DNA of 56,576 nt from Anaerolineales bacterium (GTDB lineage Bacteria > Chloroflexota > Anaerolineae > Anaerolineales > Villigracilaceae), in assembly GCA_020060625.1 (NCBI GenBank), contig JAGUZU010000059.1, positions 1-56,576 of the forward strand, in the 5' to 3' direction. Shown here one piece after another: positions 34,671-42,321 of this stretch; position 1 is the stretch's first letter, and the number at the start of each line of letters is the position of its first letter. A model generated the notes under the pieces. That model worked only from the letters and a program-made list of their open reading frames with translations, did not search any database and had not been told where the DNA came from. Position numbers and translations under genes: made by a program.

Positions 34671-36330
34671 GGAACTTTTCCTTGTTTGCCGATCTGGCAG
34701 TCTTCCCGCTCGATGTTTTGATGATCCATTTGTCGTCCACCACTTTGACGTGGCGCAGGGCGATGGCGGAACTTTTGGTGACGTGTTTGCGGATGGCGTC
34801 GGCGATGGCTTCCTGTTCGGACGGGTCGGTTGAGTCTGCTTCGGCAATGATGACGACTTCCTCGGTGCCTTCCTCTTCGTCGTACATGCCGAAAGCGACG
34901 GTTCTTCCTTTGTGGACTCCCGGCACTTCGCTGGCGAGCGACTCTAAATCCTGGGGATAAACATTTTTTCCGCCAACAATAATCAGGTCCTTCTTGCGCC
35001 CTGAAACGTACAACTCGCCGTCCGCGAGGTAGCCGTAATCGCCGGTCAGATACCAGCCGTCCTTGATGGCGGCTTCGGTGGCGTCGGGGCGGTTGAAGTA
35101 TTCGGTCAACATGCAGTCGCTTTGGACGGCGATCTCGCCTACACTGCGATCCGGCAGGTCGTTGAAGGATTCGTCCACCACGCGGATTTTTACGTTGGGC
35201 AGGGGACGCCCGGACGAGGTCATCTTCATGGAGGGTGAATCAGGCTTGGGCGGAGTCGCGAGGCGCTGGGTCATGAAGGTTTCGCGGTCAATCTCATCCA
35301 CAACCGGCGTTCCATCCAGCGGACTTTGGGTCACGGCGAAGACGTTCTCCGCCATGGCGTAACAGGTTTGCAGCGCGGACTCCTTCAATCCGTAGGCGGA
35401 AAATTTTTCAAAGAAGAGGTCGTGGCTTTCGACATGCACCGGCTCGGAACAGTTGATGATCGCGCGCCACGACGAAAGGTCCGCGCCGTCGAGGTTGCGT
35501 TCGCGGATTTTGTGGGCGCAGAAGTTGTAGGCGAAATTCGGCAGCCAGGTGAGCGTGCCTTTGTATTGCGAAACGGACAGGTGCAGGCGGTAGGGCGCGC
35601 GCACCCAATCGAAGGGCGACATGTTTACGAGCGGGACGCGCAGCAGGACGGGCATGAGGAAGCAAGCGATGAAGCCCATGTCGTGATACAGCGGCAGCCA
35701 CGAGACGATCACGTCGCTGGCGGGGTCGAGGCGGATGGCTTGTCCGTAGGCGTCCATCTGGTTCAGCACCGCGCGATGCGAAAGCGCCACGCCTTTTTGC
35801 AAGCCCGTCGTTCCCGATGAATGTTGCAGCACGACGATGTCTTCGGGCTTGGATTTGAAACCTTGAAGCGATTCAAAGTTTGGCTCCGCCTCCGCTTCGA
35901 TTTGATCTGTGAGAATTACGCGGCGAACCGAATCGCCTTCCACCAGCGCGCCGCGCACTTCCTGCTCGAATTCAGGATACGTGACGATGGTGGTCGGCTT
36001 GGTGATAGAGATGAGCGAGGCGAGGTCGGCGCGGTATTTTTCGGGCGCGAGTTTCTCGGTCAGGAACGGCATGATGGAGGGAATCGCGCCGTGCAGGATC
36101 GCGCCCCAGAAGGAATAGACGAGGTCTTCGCCGTGTTGGAGGATCAGAATGACGACTTCGCCGGGCTGGATGCCTTCGCGGGCGTAGGTGAGGGCGCAGC
36201 GGTTCGCGCCGCGGATGAGGTCGCGGTAGGTCAGCGGCTTATCCGGCTGCCCCGCGTGCTGGAGGATGATGCTGGTTTTGTCGGGGGCTTCCTGGTAGGA
36301 GCGTTGGAGGAGGTTGGGGAGGGTGGTCAT
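34648..36330 (-). CDS. Fatty-acyl-AMP ligase-like enzyme (DltA-position)
   Basis: A 560-residue adenylate-forming enzyme. Core motifs are VLQHSSGTTGLQKGVALSHR, the FAAL-type WLPLYHDMGFIACFLMP, CYAMAENVF in place of YG(S/T)(T/S)E, YLTGDYGYL, GRKKDLIIVGG and the catalytic-Lys region TSSGKTAR. FAALs load an acyl-AMP onto an acyl carrier protein rather than CoA, and a stand-alone carrier gene lies two genes upstream. In operon logic it takes the DltA place. Its ATG overlaps the stop of the upstream lipoprotein gene (ATGA), and it is the last gene of the minus-strand operon. Confidence 0.85.
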   Translation of the reverse strand: MTTLPNLLQRSYQEAPDKTSIILQHAGQPDKPLTYRDLIRGANRCALTYAREGIQPGEVVILILQHGEDLVYSFWGAILHGAIPSIMPFLTEKLAPEKYRADLASLISITKPTTIVTYPEFEQEVRGALVEGDSVRRVILTDQIEAEAEPNFESLQGFKSKPEDIVVLQHSSGTTGLQKGVALSHRAVLNQMDAYGQAIRLDPASDVIVSWLPLYHDMGFIACFLMPVLLRVPLVNMSPFDWVRAPYRLHLSVSQYKGTLTWLPNFAYNFCAHKIRERNLDGADLSSWRAIINCSEPVHVESHDLFFEKFSAYGLKESALQTCYAMAENVFAVTQSPLDGTPVVDEIDRETFMTQRLATPPKPDSPSMKMTSSGRPLPNVKIRVVDESFNDLPDRSVGEIAVQSDCMLTEYFNRPDATEAAIKDGWYLTGDYGYLADGELYVSGRKKDLIIVGGKNVYPQDLESLASEVPGVHKGRTVAFGMYDEEEGTEEVVIIAEADSTDPSEQEAIADAIRKHVTKSSAIALRHVKVVDDKWIIKTSSGKTARSANKEKFLKELNSQ

Positions 36331-37280
36331 GGTTGGATTCTTTGATCTTTCAGCGTTTCATGGATTTTATCTAACATGGCAAGCCAGACGTGATTGCGGC
36401 AACCCCATCCATCCGGCGTTAAATATACCTTTTTCTCTATCCCCCGCCCGGTGAGATCCTGCACGGAGCGCCACACGTTGACAAGGGGCAGATCATAATC
36501 ATAAGCGACCTGGGCGATGGCTTGATTTAGCATCCAATTCTCCTCGACATTATCCGCCTTGGTTGCAAGGATGGGGAGCGCGCCCGTTTCCAGTATCCTG
36601 TCCACCACCGTTCTCAAGTATTTCTCGAAACTGATTTCCGCGTTGGGCATCCAGTTTGTCCCCATGCCGATCAAGACGATAATGGGGCGGCGTGTGCGTA
36701 ATTCGCAATCGAGAGGAGTCTCGTTTTTAAGGCATTGATCGTACCCGGCGGACAATGCAAACATGGGGTTAAGCACGGAACTGATCCCCAAGCCGCCGTC
36801 GGAGGTGGGACCGTCCGTCAACATGCTTTCGGAAAACCACTCGACGGTATCTGTAAAATCCGCTGGAATGGGGTACTTGGCGCTTGCATATCCTCCTAAA
36901 AACGTGCCGGAGGTCATCTGGCAGTCGCCCACTTTGCTGAACGTATGCGGATCGAGATCGGGATTATTCAGCGCGTGACTAAGGATTTGCCGCGCGAGGG
37001 GGGAAAGATCGGGAACAGTGATCCACTCACGCCAATACCGGGCAGTCAGGCGCGTATCGGGGGTGGGTGTAAGCGGCGGAGCAGGCGTGGGCGCGGGGGT
37101 AAAAGCAAAGTCCTGCAATGATGCTGCTGCCTTCGCTGTGGCTGTCGCCGGCAGCGGAAGAGTCGGAGAAAGGGAAAGGTCTTGAATCTGGGTGGGTTGG
37201 ATGGGCTCAATGCCGACGGCGGGTTGGCAGCCCACCGCCCAAAAAACAAGCACGAAGGTATAGGTTAATCCCTGTTTCAT
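36327..37280 (-). CDS. SGNH-like lipoprotein 1 (GDC variant)
   Basis: A 317-residue putative lipoprotein: the signal ends WAVGC (C18) and a Thr/Pro-rich linker follows to about residue 78. The domain has SKVGDCQM, where the usual catalytic Ser of the GDS block is C120, then VLIGMGTNW, PILATKADNVEEN and, near the end, TPDGWGCRNH where SGNH enzymes have DxxH. It is a clear paralogue of the 37759-38712 product (same length, FSK(V/I)GDCQ, PILATK(A/G)DN). Its block-V His is not at the usual spacing, so it may bind rather than hydrolyse or transfer. Located between the carrier protein and ligase genes. Confidence 0.72.
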   Translation of the reverse strand: MKQGLTYTFVLVFWAVGCQPAVGIEPIQPTQIQDLSLSPTLPLPATATAKAAASLQDFAFTPAPTPAPPLTPTPDTRLTARYWREWITVPDLSPLARQILSHALNNPDLDPHTFSKVGDCQMTSGTFLGGYASAKYPIPADFTDTVEWFSESMLTDGPTSDGGLGISSVLNPMFALSAGYDQCLKNETPLDCELRTRRPIIVLIGMGTNWMPNAEISFEKYLRTVVDRILETGALPILATKADNVEENWMLNQAIAQVAYDYDLPLVNVWRSVQDLTGRGIEKKVYLTPDGWGCRNHVWLAMLDKIHETLKDQRIQP

Positions 37281-37379
37281 CAGCGATCCTTGCTGCCGGA
37301 GTTTCGCCTTTTTACAGCGTTATCCTGCGATCACCGCGCGAGCCGCGAAGATTCTTATTCGTGGATGGTTTTCCCCGCG

Positions 37380-37628
37380 CTAGGGCTTTCGTGAGACGAT
37401 CAGCGCGGCGAGTTGATTTAAATTATCGAACGTATCCGCGTTCAATTCGGTATCTTCGATGCGGACGCCGAAGGTGTCTTCGACGAAGAGCGCGATGTCC
37501 ATCAGGCTGAACGAATCGATCATTCCGCTGGAGATCAGGGCTTCGTCCGCGGCGATGGCTTTATTGGGTTGCTTGAGTATCTTTTCGGCAATGAACTTTG
37601 CGAGTGCGGAGATGATTTCAGTTGTCAT
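37380..37628 (-). CDS. Acyl carrier protein
   Basis: An 82-residue carrier protein. The phosphopantetheine site is S39 in SGMIDSFSLMDIALFVED, with DSF in place of the common DSL, and the last helix reads TFDNLNQLAALI. It should receive an acyl group from the ligase encoded downstream and present it to the MBOAT protein, the DltC role. A Shine-Dalgarno (AAAAGGACA) lies before the ATG. Confidence 0.9.
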   Translation of the reverse strand: MTTEIISALAKFIAEKILKQPNKAIAADEALISSGMIDSFSLMDIALFVEDTFGVRIEDTELNADTFDNLNQLAALIVSRKP

Positions 37629-37646
37629 GAGTTGTCCTTTTAGCTT

Positions 37647-37746
37647 GTCACCCTGAGCGATAGCGAAGGGTCTCTGAGATAGTCGTAGAGATGCTCACCG
37701 CACTGCATCCGCAGCGCGGTGCAGTGTCGCTGCGCTCAGCATGACA
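37647..37746. repeat. Palindromic repeat, family C (GTCACCCTGAGCGATAGCGA)
   Basis: GTCACCCTGAGCGATAGCGA at one end, GCGCTCAGCATGACA at the other, with GCACTGCATCCGCAGC inside. The same element, inverted, sits at 43469-43570 in the his leader. Confidence 0.88.
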
Positions 37747-37758
37747 TGGTTTAAAAAA

Positions 37759-38712
37759 TTACTGCTCTTGCAACCCTCTCCTCACCGCATCCAACGCCTG
37801 CAAGGCAGTCAGGTTTCGCCAGGGCCAGCCGCTGAGCATGTTCTTGGGCTGGTCGAAGAAATTGCGCGAGAACGAGAGATGAAAGCCGTCGTTCCATTCG
37901 ATGGAGTGTCCGTTATTTGGCAGGGGCTGGAGCGCCGCCCAGAAATTCCAAAGTGGAATATCATATTCTACGGCAATTTTCGCAATTTCGGCATTAATGC
38001 TGTGATCGCCTTCGAGGTTGTCACCCTTCGTGGCAAGGATGGGAACCACGCCCTGCTCTATGGAATATTCGACGATCTGGCGCATGTATTTGCCGTAGTC
38101 GTCGGCGGGGCGCCCGCTGAAATTGGTTTCGAGGCTGATAACTGCAATGCTTGGGTTGTGCAAACGGAATTCGCAGGCGATTGGCGTTTCGCCTTTTTCA
38201 CACATCTTCGGGTCGGCGCGCAGAGGCGTCAGGATTGCGGCGACATTATACCCGTCACGCATGGCGAGACTGGTGCGTGAGTAGGAGCCTTCGTAGTAAT
38301 CAATCGTATCCTGCAAGTAGGCGTATTCTTCACCGAGGCTGTACCAGCCTTTATGATCAAAGTCCACAAGGTAGAAGCCCGTGTTGGTCTGGCAGTCGCC
38401 GATCTTTGAGAAGGCGTTCGGGTCACGTCCCATCGCCAACCCGCGCGCGTAGATTTCGTGGGTGGTGTCGGTCACTTCGGGGATGACCGGCAGGGTCATC
38501 CATTCATCGGGTCCAAGTGTGGGGCGAGGGGTTGCCGCGAATTCTTCGGTGGCGGCGATTGCCGCTTCAGATTTAGTCGCTTCGGGGCTTGCACTGAGCG
38601 AAGTCGAAGTGGTGGAAGTGGATTCGGTTTCAGGTTGGGGTGTGGCAGTTGGGGCAATTGTGCAAGCGGCAAGCAACATGAGCAATAAAAGAAAAAGGTG
38701 ACGTACTTTCAT
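37759..38712 (-). CDS. SGNH-like lipoprotein 2 (GDC variant)
   Basis: A 317-residue lipoprotein; the signal ends LLAAC (C17), followed by a long Thr/Ser/Glu linker. The domain carries FSKIGDCQTN (C107 where SGNH enzymes have Ser), AVISLETNF, PILATKGDNLEGD and EWNDGFHLSF, the last giving the DxxH block. Unlike its paralogue at 36327-37280 it therefore keeps a candidate Asp-His pair. Both lie in the Dlt-like operon and probably act outside the membrane on the acylated polymer. A Cys nucleophile or a purely binding function are both possible. Confidence 0.75.
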   Translation of the reverse strand: MKVRHLFLLLLMLLAACTIAPTATPQPETESTSTTSTSLSASPEATKSEAAIAATEEFAATPRPTLGPDEWMTLPVIPEVTDTTHEIYARGLAMGRDPNAFSKIGDCQTNTGFYLVDFDHKGWYSLGEEYAYLQDTIDYYEGSYSRTSLAMRDGYNVAAILTPLRADPKMCEKGETPIACEFRLHNPSIAVISLETNFSGRPADDYGKYMRQIVEYSIEQGVVPILATKGDNLEGDHSINAEIAKIAVEYDIPLWNFWAALQPLPNNGHSIEWNDGFHLSFSRNFFDQPKNMLSGWPWRNLTALQALDAVRRGLQEQ

Positions 38713-38724
38713 TTACACTCCTAT

Positions 38725-38844
38725 CATGTCATTGCGAGGAGGGTGCTCTTCCCGACGACCCGTGCCACGAAGTGGTAAGCAATCCCCATATTCCTGGGAG
38801 GTTGCTTCGTCGCGAAGAACAAGAGCGCTCCTCGCAACGACATG
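38725..38844. repeat. Palindromic repeat, family B
   Basis: CATGTCATTGCGAGGAGGGT at one end and GCTCCTCGCAACGACATG at the other; long copy between SGNH lipoprotein 2 and the DltD-like gene. Confidence 0.88.
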
Positions 38845-39945
38845 TTATCTACAATTTTCGAGAATATACGGCGCGAGGGCTTCCGCCAGCATCTTCTCGC
38901 CCGCAGGTGTGAGATGAATTGCGCTGTTGGTAAATTCACTCACAGGCGCGATGTTCCACAAGTCTATATACGTCCAGCCATTGCGTTGGCTCAACGCAGT
39001 CATGATCTCGCGGTAATCGTCATACGCCCAGCGGGGGTAGAAAAAATTATAGCGGATGTCGCTGTTCGCGCCCGAACTTATTAACATTGGCTCATTTACG
39101 AGCAGCATGGGAGTTTCGCCAACAACGCGAAAACCTGTTTCCAAAGCATTGATGGCAAGCTCATCTTCGGTCAACGGTGCGGACAGGTCGTGATAACTTT
39201 CGTCCGCTTCAAAATCGGTTTGGGCTTTTTCGTAATCAGACGGATAGACCTGGTCAATGCCCGTGGCAGCCCACATCACACCGTAAATTTGCAAGCGGAA
39301 AAAGTCCGCCCATGCACGACGATCGCCGACGAAGGTTTTATCCCAGAACGATTTGACTTCGAAATTGGAGTCATCCGCCTCGACTCTTAACTGGTATCTG
39401 GTCGCCAGTTCCCGAGCCTTTTCTTCATTGTTAGCCACCAGCGGCGTGGACGTTTGCTTTTCCAGCGGAAATGCCTCGAGCGTGGTCATCCACAAAACTA
39501 AATCCGGGTCGTATTGCTTTGCATACGAAAGCAACATCACATCTTTAGTCAGTGAGATAGTCGGATACCCCAAGTTATACGCGCGGACATTTTTTCCGCA
39601 GGCGTTGAGGCTTGCCTGGTTGAGTTGTCCCGCCAGCGTCTCTTCCGGCTTGAGCAGCGTGCCCCACACCGATGAATCCCCGATGACGATAACGCGGAAT
39701 TCATCGTCCGCTTTCGGGCTGCCAGCGATGACGTGCGAGGCGAACATCGCGTCGAGGTCGAACAGGCTGAGGTTGTAGGCTTGTTTGGGGTTCTCGCCGA
39801 AAGGCAACCGCTCCCGCCCAGGGTAGAGGACGTTGTAAAGGGAGAATTGTCCAACCCCCGGCTGCCATGCAGCGATGACGAGGTTGAAGAGGATAAAAAG
39901 AAAAATGCCCTTGAGGAGTACGTTTATTGGTTTGATTTCGTTCAC
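38845..39945 (-). CDS. DltD/AlgJ-like SGNH protein
   Basis: A 366-residue protein with one N-terminal membrane helix (about 9-27) and an extracytoplasmic SGNH domain: RVIVIGDSSVWGTLL (catalytic S91), NLGYPTISLTKDVML, then SAIHLTPAGEKMLAEAL supplying the His. In MBOAT systems such a protein finishes acyl transfer to the polymer. It follows the MBOAT gene by about 75 bases holding a family-C repeat, and precedes the lipoprotein and carrier genes. Confidence 0.82.
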   Translation of the reverse strand: MNEIKPINVLLKGIFLFILFNLVIAAWQPGVGQFSLYNVLYPGRERLPFGENPKQAYNLSLFDLDAMFASHVIAGSPKADDEFRVIVIGDSSVWGTLLKPEETLAGQLNQASLNACGKNVRAYNLGYPTISLTKDVMLLSYAKQYDPDLVLWMTTLEAFPLEKQTSTPLVANNEEKARELATRYQLRVEADDSNFEVKSFWDKTFVGDRRAWADFFRLQIYGVMWAATGIDQVYPSDYEKAQTDFEADESYHDLSAPLTEDELAINALETGFRVVGETPMLLVNEPMLISSGANSDIRYNFFYPRWAYDDYREIMTALSQRNGWTYIDLWNIAPVSEFTNSAIHLTPAGEKMLAEALAPYILENCR

Positions 39946-39962
39946 AGCGTCTCACTTGAGAA

Positions 39963-40032
39963 TGTCACCCTGAGCGATAGCGAAAGGTCTCTTAGATTGG
40001 CGTAGAGATTCTTCGCTTCGCTCAGAATGACA
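39963..40032. repeat. Palindromic repeat, family C
   Basis: TGTCACCCTGAGCGATAGCG at one end, TTCGCTCAGAATGACA at the other. The right end overlaps the last codons of the MBOAT gene (minus strand). Confidence 0.85.
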
Positions 40033-41464
40033 AACCTAATAGTTTTTGAATCACCTGCCACGAAGTGACGGGTGAGGATAATGCAAAAAATATCCAGCCG
40101 ATTGCCACGAAATGAAAGGTGAGCAGAATACCGCTGATGTTGAGGATGGCTTGTTTTGTTGATGTGGTCGCCCAAGCGGCGGCTTTGGCTTTGGTCATGT
40201 CGTTCCAGCGGTTGTGGATGAAAAGTCCCAGACCGTGCCATACGCCCCAGAGGGTGAAGTTCCAGATCACGCCGTGCCAGAAGCCGATGAGGAGCATGGT
40301 GGCGACTTGGGTCAGCAGGATCATCATCGGGATGGACATCGGTTTTTGCCAAGACCTGAGCCAGCGGGTGATGGGATTAAAGAAATAGGCGCGAAACCAC
40401 TGGGTAAGAGTCATGTGCCAGTTGTTCCAGAACTGGGTCAGGTTGGGTTTGAGGTAGGGCGAGGCGAAGTTTTCAGGGAGTTTGATTCCGAGCAGTTGCG
40501 CGATGCCGAGAGCAATGTCTGTGTAGCCGCTGAAGTCGAAGTAAATTTGGAAGGCGTAGGCGTAGACGATAACCCACATCCAGAACGTGGACGTGACTTG
40601 GGTTGCGTTCGTGTCATTCAGGGCGATGAGAGCTAATGCGTCGGCGATGACGAATTTTTTGAAGGTGCCGAGAAGCAGACGTTGACTCGCAGTAGGTAGG
40701 TCGGATTGCCCCTCTGCGAGGACTTCGCAATCCGACCTACGCAAGTCTTTGATGAAACGTTCGAGGCGGTCAATCGGTCCGGCAGTGAAGGCGGGGAAGA
40801 AGATGACGTAGGTCAGGTATTCACCGAGGTCAACCGATGGCAGGCGTCCCATTTGGCGGTCACGGATGGTGTGGAGCAGACGGAAGGCGACGTAGGAAAA
40901 GCCAAGCCAGGCGAAGTCCGTGTTGCGTGTTGCGTCGAGGGATTGATAGGTGAGAGTGCGGAGGAAGTAACTCGTCCAATAGGTGAGAGCGGGAACTTTC
41001 AGCGTGAGAAAAAGCCCAATGGTGAGGATCAAACCCGCCGTTAAGAATGAAGCGCTGAAACGTGTCAGACGAGATAAGGCTAACAGCGTCAGTCCTGTCA
41101 CCAAAAAGATGAGGAGAGTCGTTTCGAGTTGGGGCGGGCGCGAGGCAGTGAAGATTTGAAGTTGAGGAACGAAGCGTGCCAGGTTGAGGAGCAGGACGAC
41201 GCCTGCGACGATGAGAAGGACGATGATGTTTTTGCGTCCCTTGCGAGTCTCGTCGTCGGTGGTGATGTACCAGGTGAGGACGACGAGCACGAGGGTGGCG
41301 AGGGGAGCCCAGAAGTCGGCGCCGCGGATGGGGAGGGCGGGTTGCAGCCAGAAGATGACGAGGACGCTGGCGATGAGCATGAACCACGTCCGCCCGCGTT
41401 CGCGCAGGAGCGCCCCCCAGAGGAGCGAGGCGGCGGCGAGAATCAGGATGTTTTCAAGCGCCAT
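40022..41464 (-). CDS. MBOAT O-acyltransferase (DltB-like)
   Basis: A 480-residue polytopic membrane protein that would take an acyl group from the carrier protein and move it across the membrane. It has the family core FWNNWHMTLTQWFRAYFF and FWHGVIWNFTLWGVWHG, with histidines H397 and H410. Residues about 242-257 (RRSDCEVLAEGQSDLP) are a palindromic repeat read in frame. Its C terminus (KLLGLSF) lacks an F-x-Y-x-x-F tail, and a 38-residue gene ending exactly one codon before its ATG encodes that tail on a separate peptide. Confidence 0.88.
   Translation of the reverse strand: MALENILILAAASLLWGALLRERGRTWFMLIASVLVIFWLQPALPIRGADFWAPLATLVLVVLTWYITTDDETRKGRKNIIVLLIVAGVVLLLNLARFVPQLQIFTASRPPQLETTLLIFLVTGLTLLALSRLTRFSASFLTAGLILTIGLFLTLKVPALTYWTSYFLRTLTYQSLDATRNTDFAWLGFSYVAFRLLHTIRDRQMGRLPSVDLGEYLTYVIFFPAFTAGPIDRLERFIKDLRRSDCEVLAEGQSDLPTASQRLLLGTFKKFVIADALALIALNDTNATQVTSTFWMWVIVYAYAFQIYFDFSGYTDIALGIAQLLGIKLPENFASPYLKPNLTQFWNNWHMTLTQWFRAYFFNPITRWLRSWQKPMSIPMMILLTQVATMLLIGFWHGVIWNFTLWGVWHGLGLFIHNRWNDMTKAKAAAWATTSTKQAILNISGILLTFHFVAIGWIFFALSSPVTSWQVIQKLLGLSF
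40696..40740. repeat. Family G palindrome inside the MBOAT gene
   Basis: GTAGGTCGGATTG / CAATCCGACCTAC arms around a CTCTGCGAGGACTTCGCA core. It is 45 bp (15 codons), so reading frame is kept. Confidence 0.88.
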
Positions 41465-41581
41465 TTAGAAGCCTTGATAGATCCACGTCGGGCTGCTGTC
41501 TGCGGTGAAGATGACGAGGGCGATGAGGATGAGGCAGAGGAGGAGGGCGAGGAGGTTTTCGTGAGAGAAGAGACGCTTCAT
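41465..41581 (-). CDS. dltX: DltX-like microprotein
   Basis: A 38-residue peptide: a basic/polar start (MKRLFSHEN), one membrane helix (LLALLLCLILIALVIF) and the C-terminal tail TWIYQGF. DltX proteins are of this size and topology and end in an F-x-Y-x-x-F-type motif (FIYNEF in Firmicutes), whose Tyr is thought to carry the acyl group between MBOAT and DltD. Here the Tyr is Y35. The stop codon abuts the MBOAT ATG with no gap, so the two are almost certainly co-translated. Aromatic Trp replaces the first Phe. The gene is short, but topology, motif and position agree. Confidence 0.8.
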   Translation of the reverse strand: MKRLFSHENLLALLLCLILIALVIFTADSSPTWIYQGF

Positions 41582-41603
41582 TGGATGGTGGAAAGTGGGG
41601 AGT

Positions 41604-41680
41604 AATCAGTTATCAGTTATCAGTTATCAGTGAGATGATTTTACTGATGACTGTTCACTGCCTTACTGTTTACTGCTCTT
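41604..41680. repeat. Palindromic/tandem repeat, family H (CAGTTATCAGTTATCAGT)
   Basis: Tandem CAGTTATCAGTTATCAG followed by complementary ACTGATGACTGTTCACTG and TACTGTTTACTG. A related copy is translated inside the molybdoenzyme gene at 30651-30693. Confidence 0.82.
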
Positions 41681-42077
41681 AACGAACTCCGCAGACGAGC
41701 CAATCGCCGTTTTGCTGGATGACTTCGTAGGTACGGGCGGAGAGATCGAGTTCCTGCGGTTCGCCTCCGTAACTCATCTGGAACTTGCCCTGACAATCCA
41801 CGAGCGTGACCTCGCCATCGGTTCCCGTTTCCGTGCAGGACATGTCATTCACGCTGACTTCAACGAGGGCGAAGGAGTCGAGTTCGATCAGGGCGTCATC
41901 TTCCCAGTCGGCGCAGGAGTTGGAGATGAGGGCGGCTTCATCTTTGGCTGCAAGGGCAGTGATGTAGCCTTCGACGGCGGTCCTCGCGCCGCCACTGGCG
42001 GACGCTCCACAGGCGGAAAGTAGAATGCTCAGGGCGAGCATGAGAATGATTGATTTGGTGCGCACAGGTTCCTCCAT
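41679..42077 (-). CDS. Small lipoprotein
   Basis: A 132-residue lipoprotein; the signal peptide ILMLALSILLSAC gives a lipobox, and the mature part resembles small NTF2-like accumulation-associated lipoproteins (ARTAVEGYITALAAKDEAAL). It has Cys pairs in SNSCADWED, DMSCTETG, DCQGKF and WLVCGVR that could form disulfides. The ATG at 42077 is preferred; the open frame upstream is a family-B repeat. It is the promoter-proximal gene of the minus-strand Dlt-like operon. Function unknown. Confidence 0.75.
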   Translation of the reverse strand: MEEPVRTKSIILMLALSILLSACGASASGGARTAVEGYITALAAKDEAALISNSCADWEDDALIELDSFALVEVSVNDMSCTETGTDGEVTLVDCQGKFQMSYGGEPQELDLSARTYEVIQQNGDWLVCGVR

Positions 42078-42085
42078 GAATATTT

Positions 42086-42130
42086 TGTCATTGCGAGCCG
42101 CGCTCTTGTTCTTCGCGGCGAGCAATCTCA
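42086..42130. repeat. Partial palindromic repeat, family B
   Basis: GTCATTGCGAGCCGCGC TCTTG then GCGGCGAGCAATCTCATGA; a half-length copy inside the 5' leader of the lipoprotein gene. Confidence 0.75.
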
Positions 42131-42146
42131 TGAAACACGATTGCGG

Positions 42147-42155
42147 ATTATAGCA
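42147..42155 (-). promoter_or_regulatory. Extended -10 promoter for the Dlt-like operon
   Basis: On the minus strand the sequence reads TGCTATAAT, a perfect -10 with an extended TGn. No good -35 lies at the expected distance. Transcription would start near 42140, about 60 bases before the lipoprotein ATG. Confidence 0.5.
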
Positions 42156-42254
42156 TGGAGGGATTTGCCATTGATTTCACCAATAGCACCTCCCAAGAAA
42201 CGCTGATTGAATTGGTACAACTGACCGGACATGATTCCAACAACATGCTAACAC

Positions 42255-42283
42255 TTGACAAATTGAATGGTTTATTTTACCAT
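42255..42283 (+). promoter_or_regulatory. arsR promoter
   Basis: TTGACA at 42255-42260 with a 17-bp spacer to TACCAT at 42278-42283. The -10 lies inside the operator palindrome, so a bound regulator would block RNA polymerase. Confidence 0.6.
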
Positions 42284-42308
42284 ATGGTTAATTAACCACA
42301 TGGTAAAA
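42275..42308. promoter_or_regulatory. ArsR operator palindrome
   Basis: TTTTACCATATGGTTAA / TTAACCACATGGTAAAA is a 34-bp dyad with one mismatch and no spacer, 13 bases before the arsR ATG. Position and symmetry fit autoregulation by the winged-helix dimer. Confidence 0.8.
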
Positions 42309-42321
42309 TAAGGATGCGAAA

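Noticed and set aside
34648-36330. Ordinary long-chain acyl-CoA synthetase
   Set aside because: The WLPLYHDMG and YAMAENVF motifs and the neighbouring carrier-protein gene point to the fatty-acyl-AMP ligase group.
37118-37510. A 130-codon plus-strand ORF opposite the lipoprotein and carrier-protein genes
   Set aside because: Arg-rich low-complexity translation of antisense sequence; the minus-strand genes are well supported.
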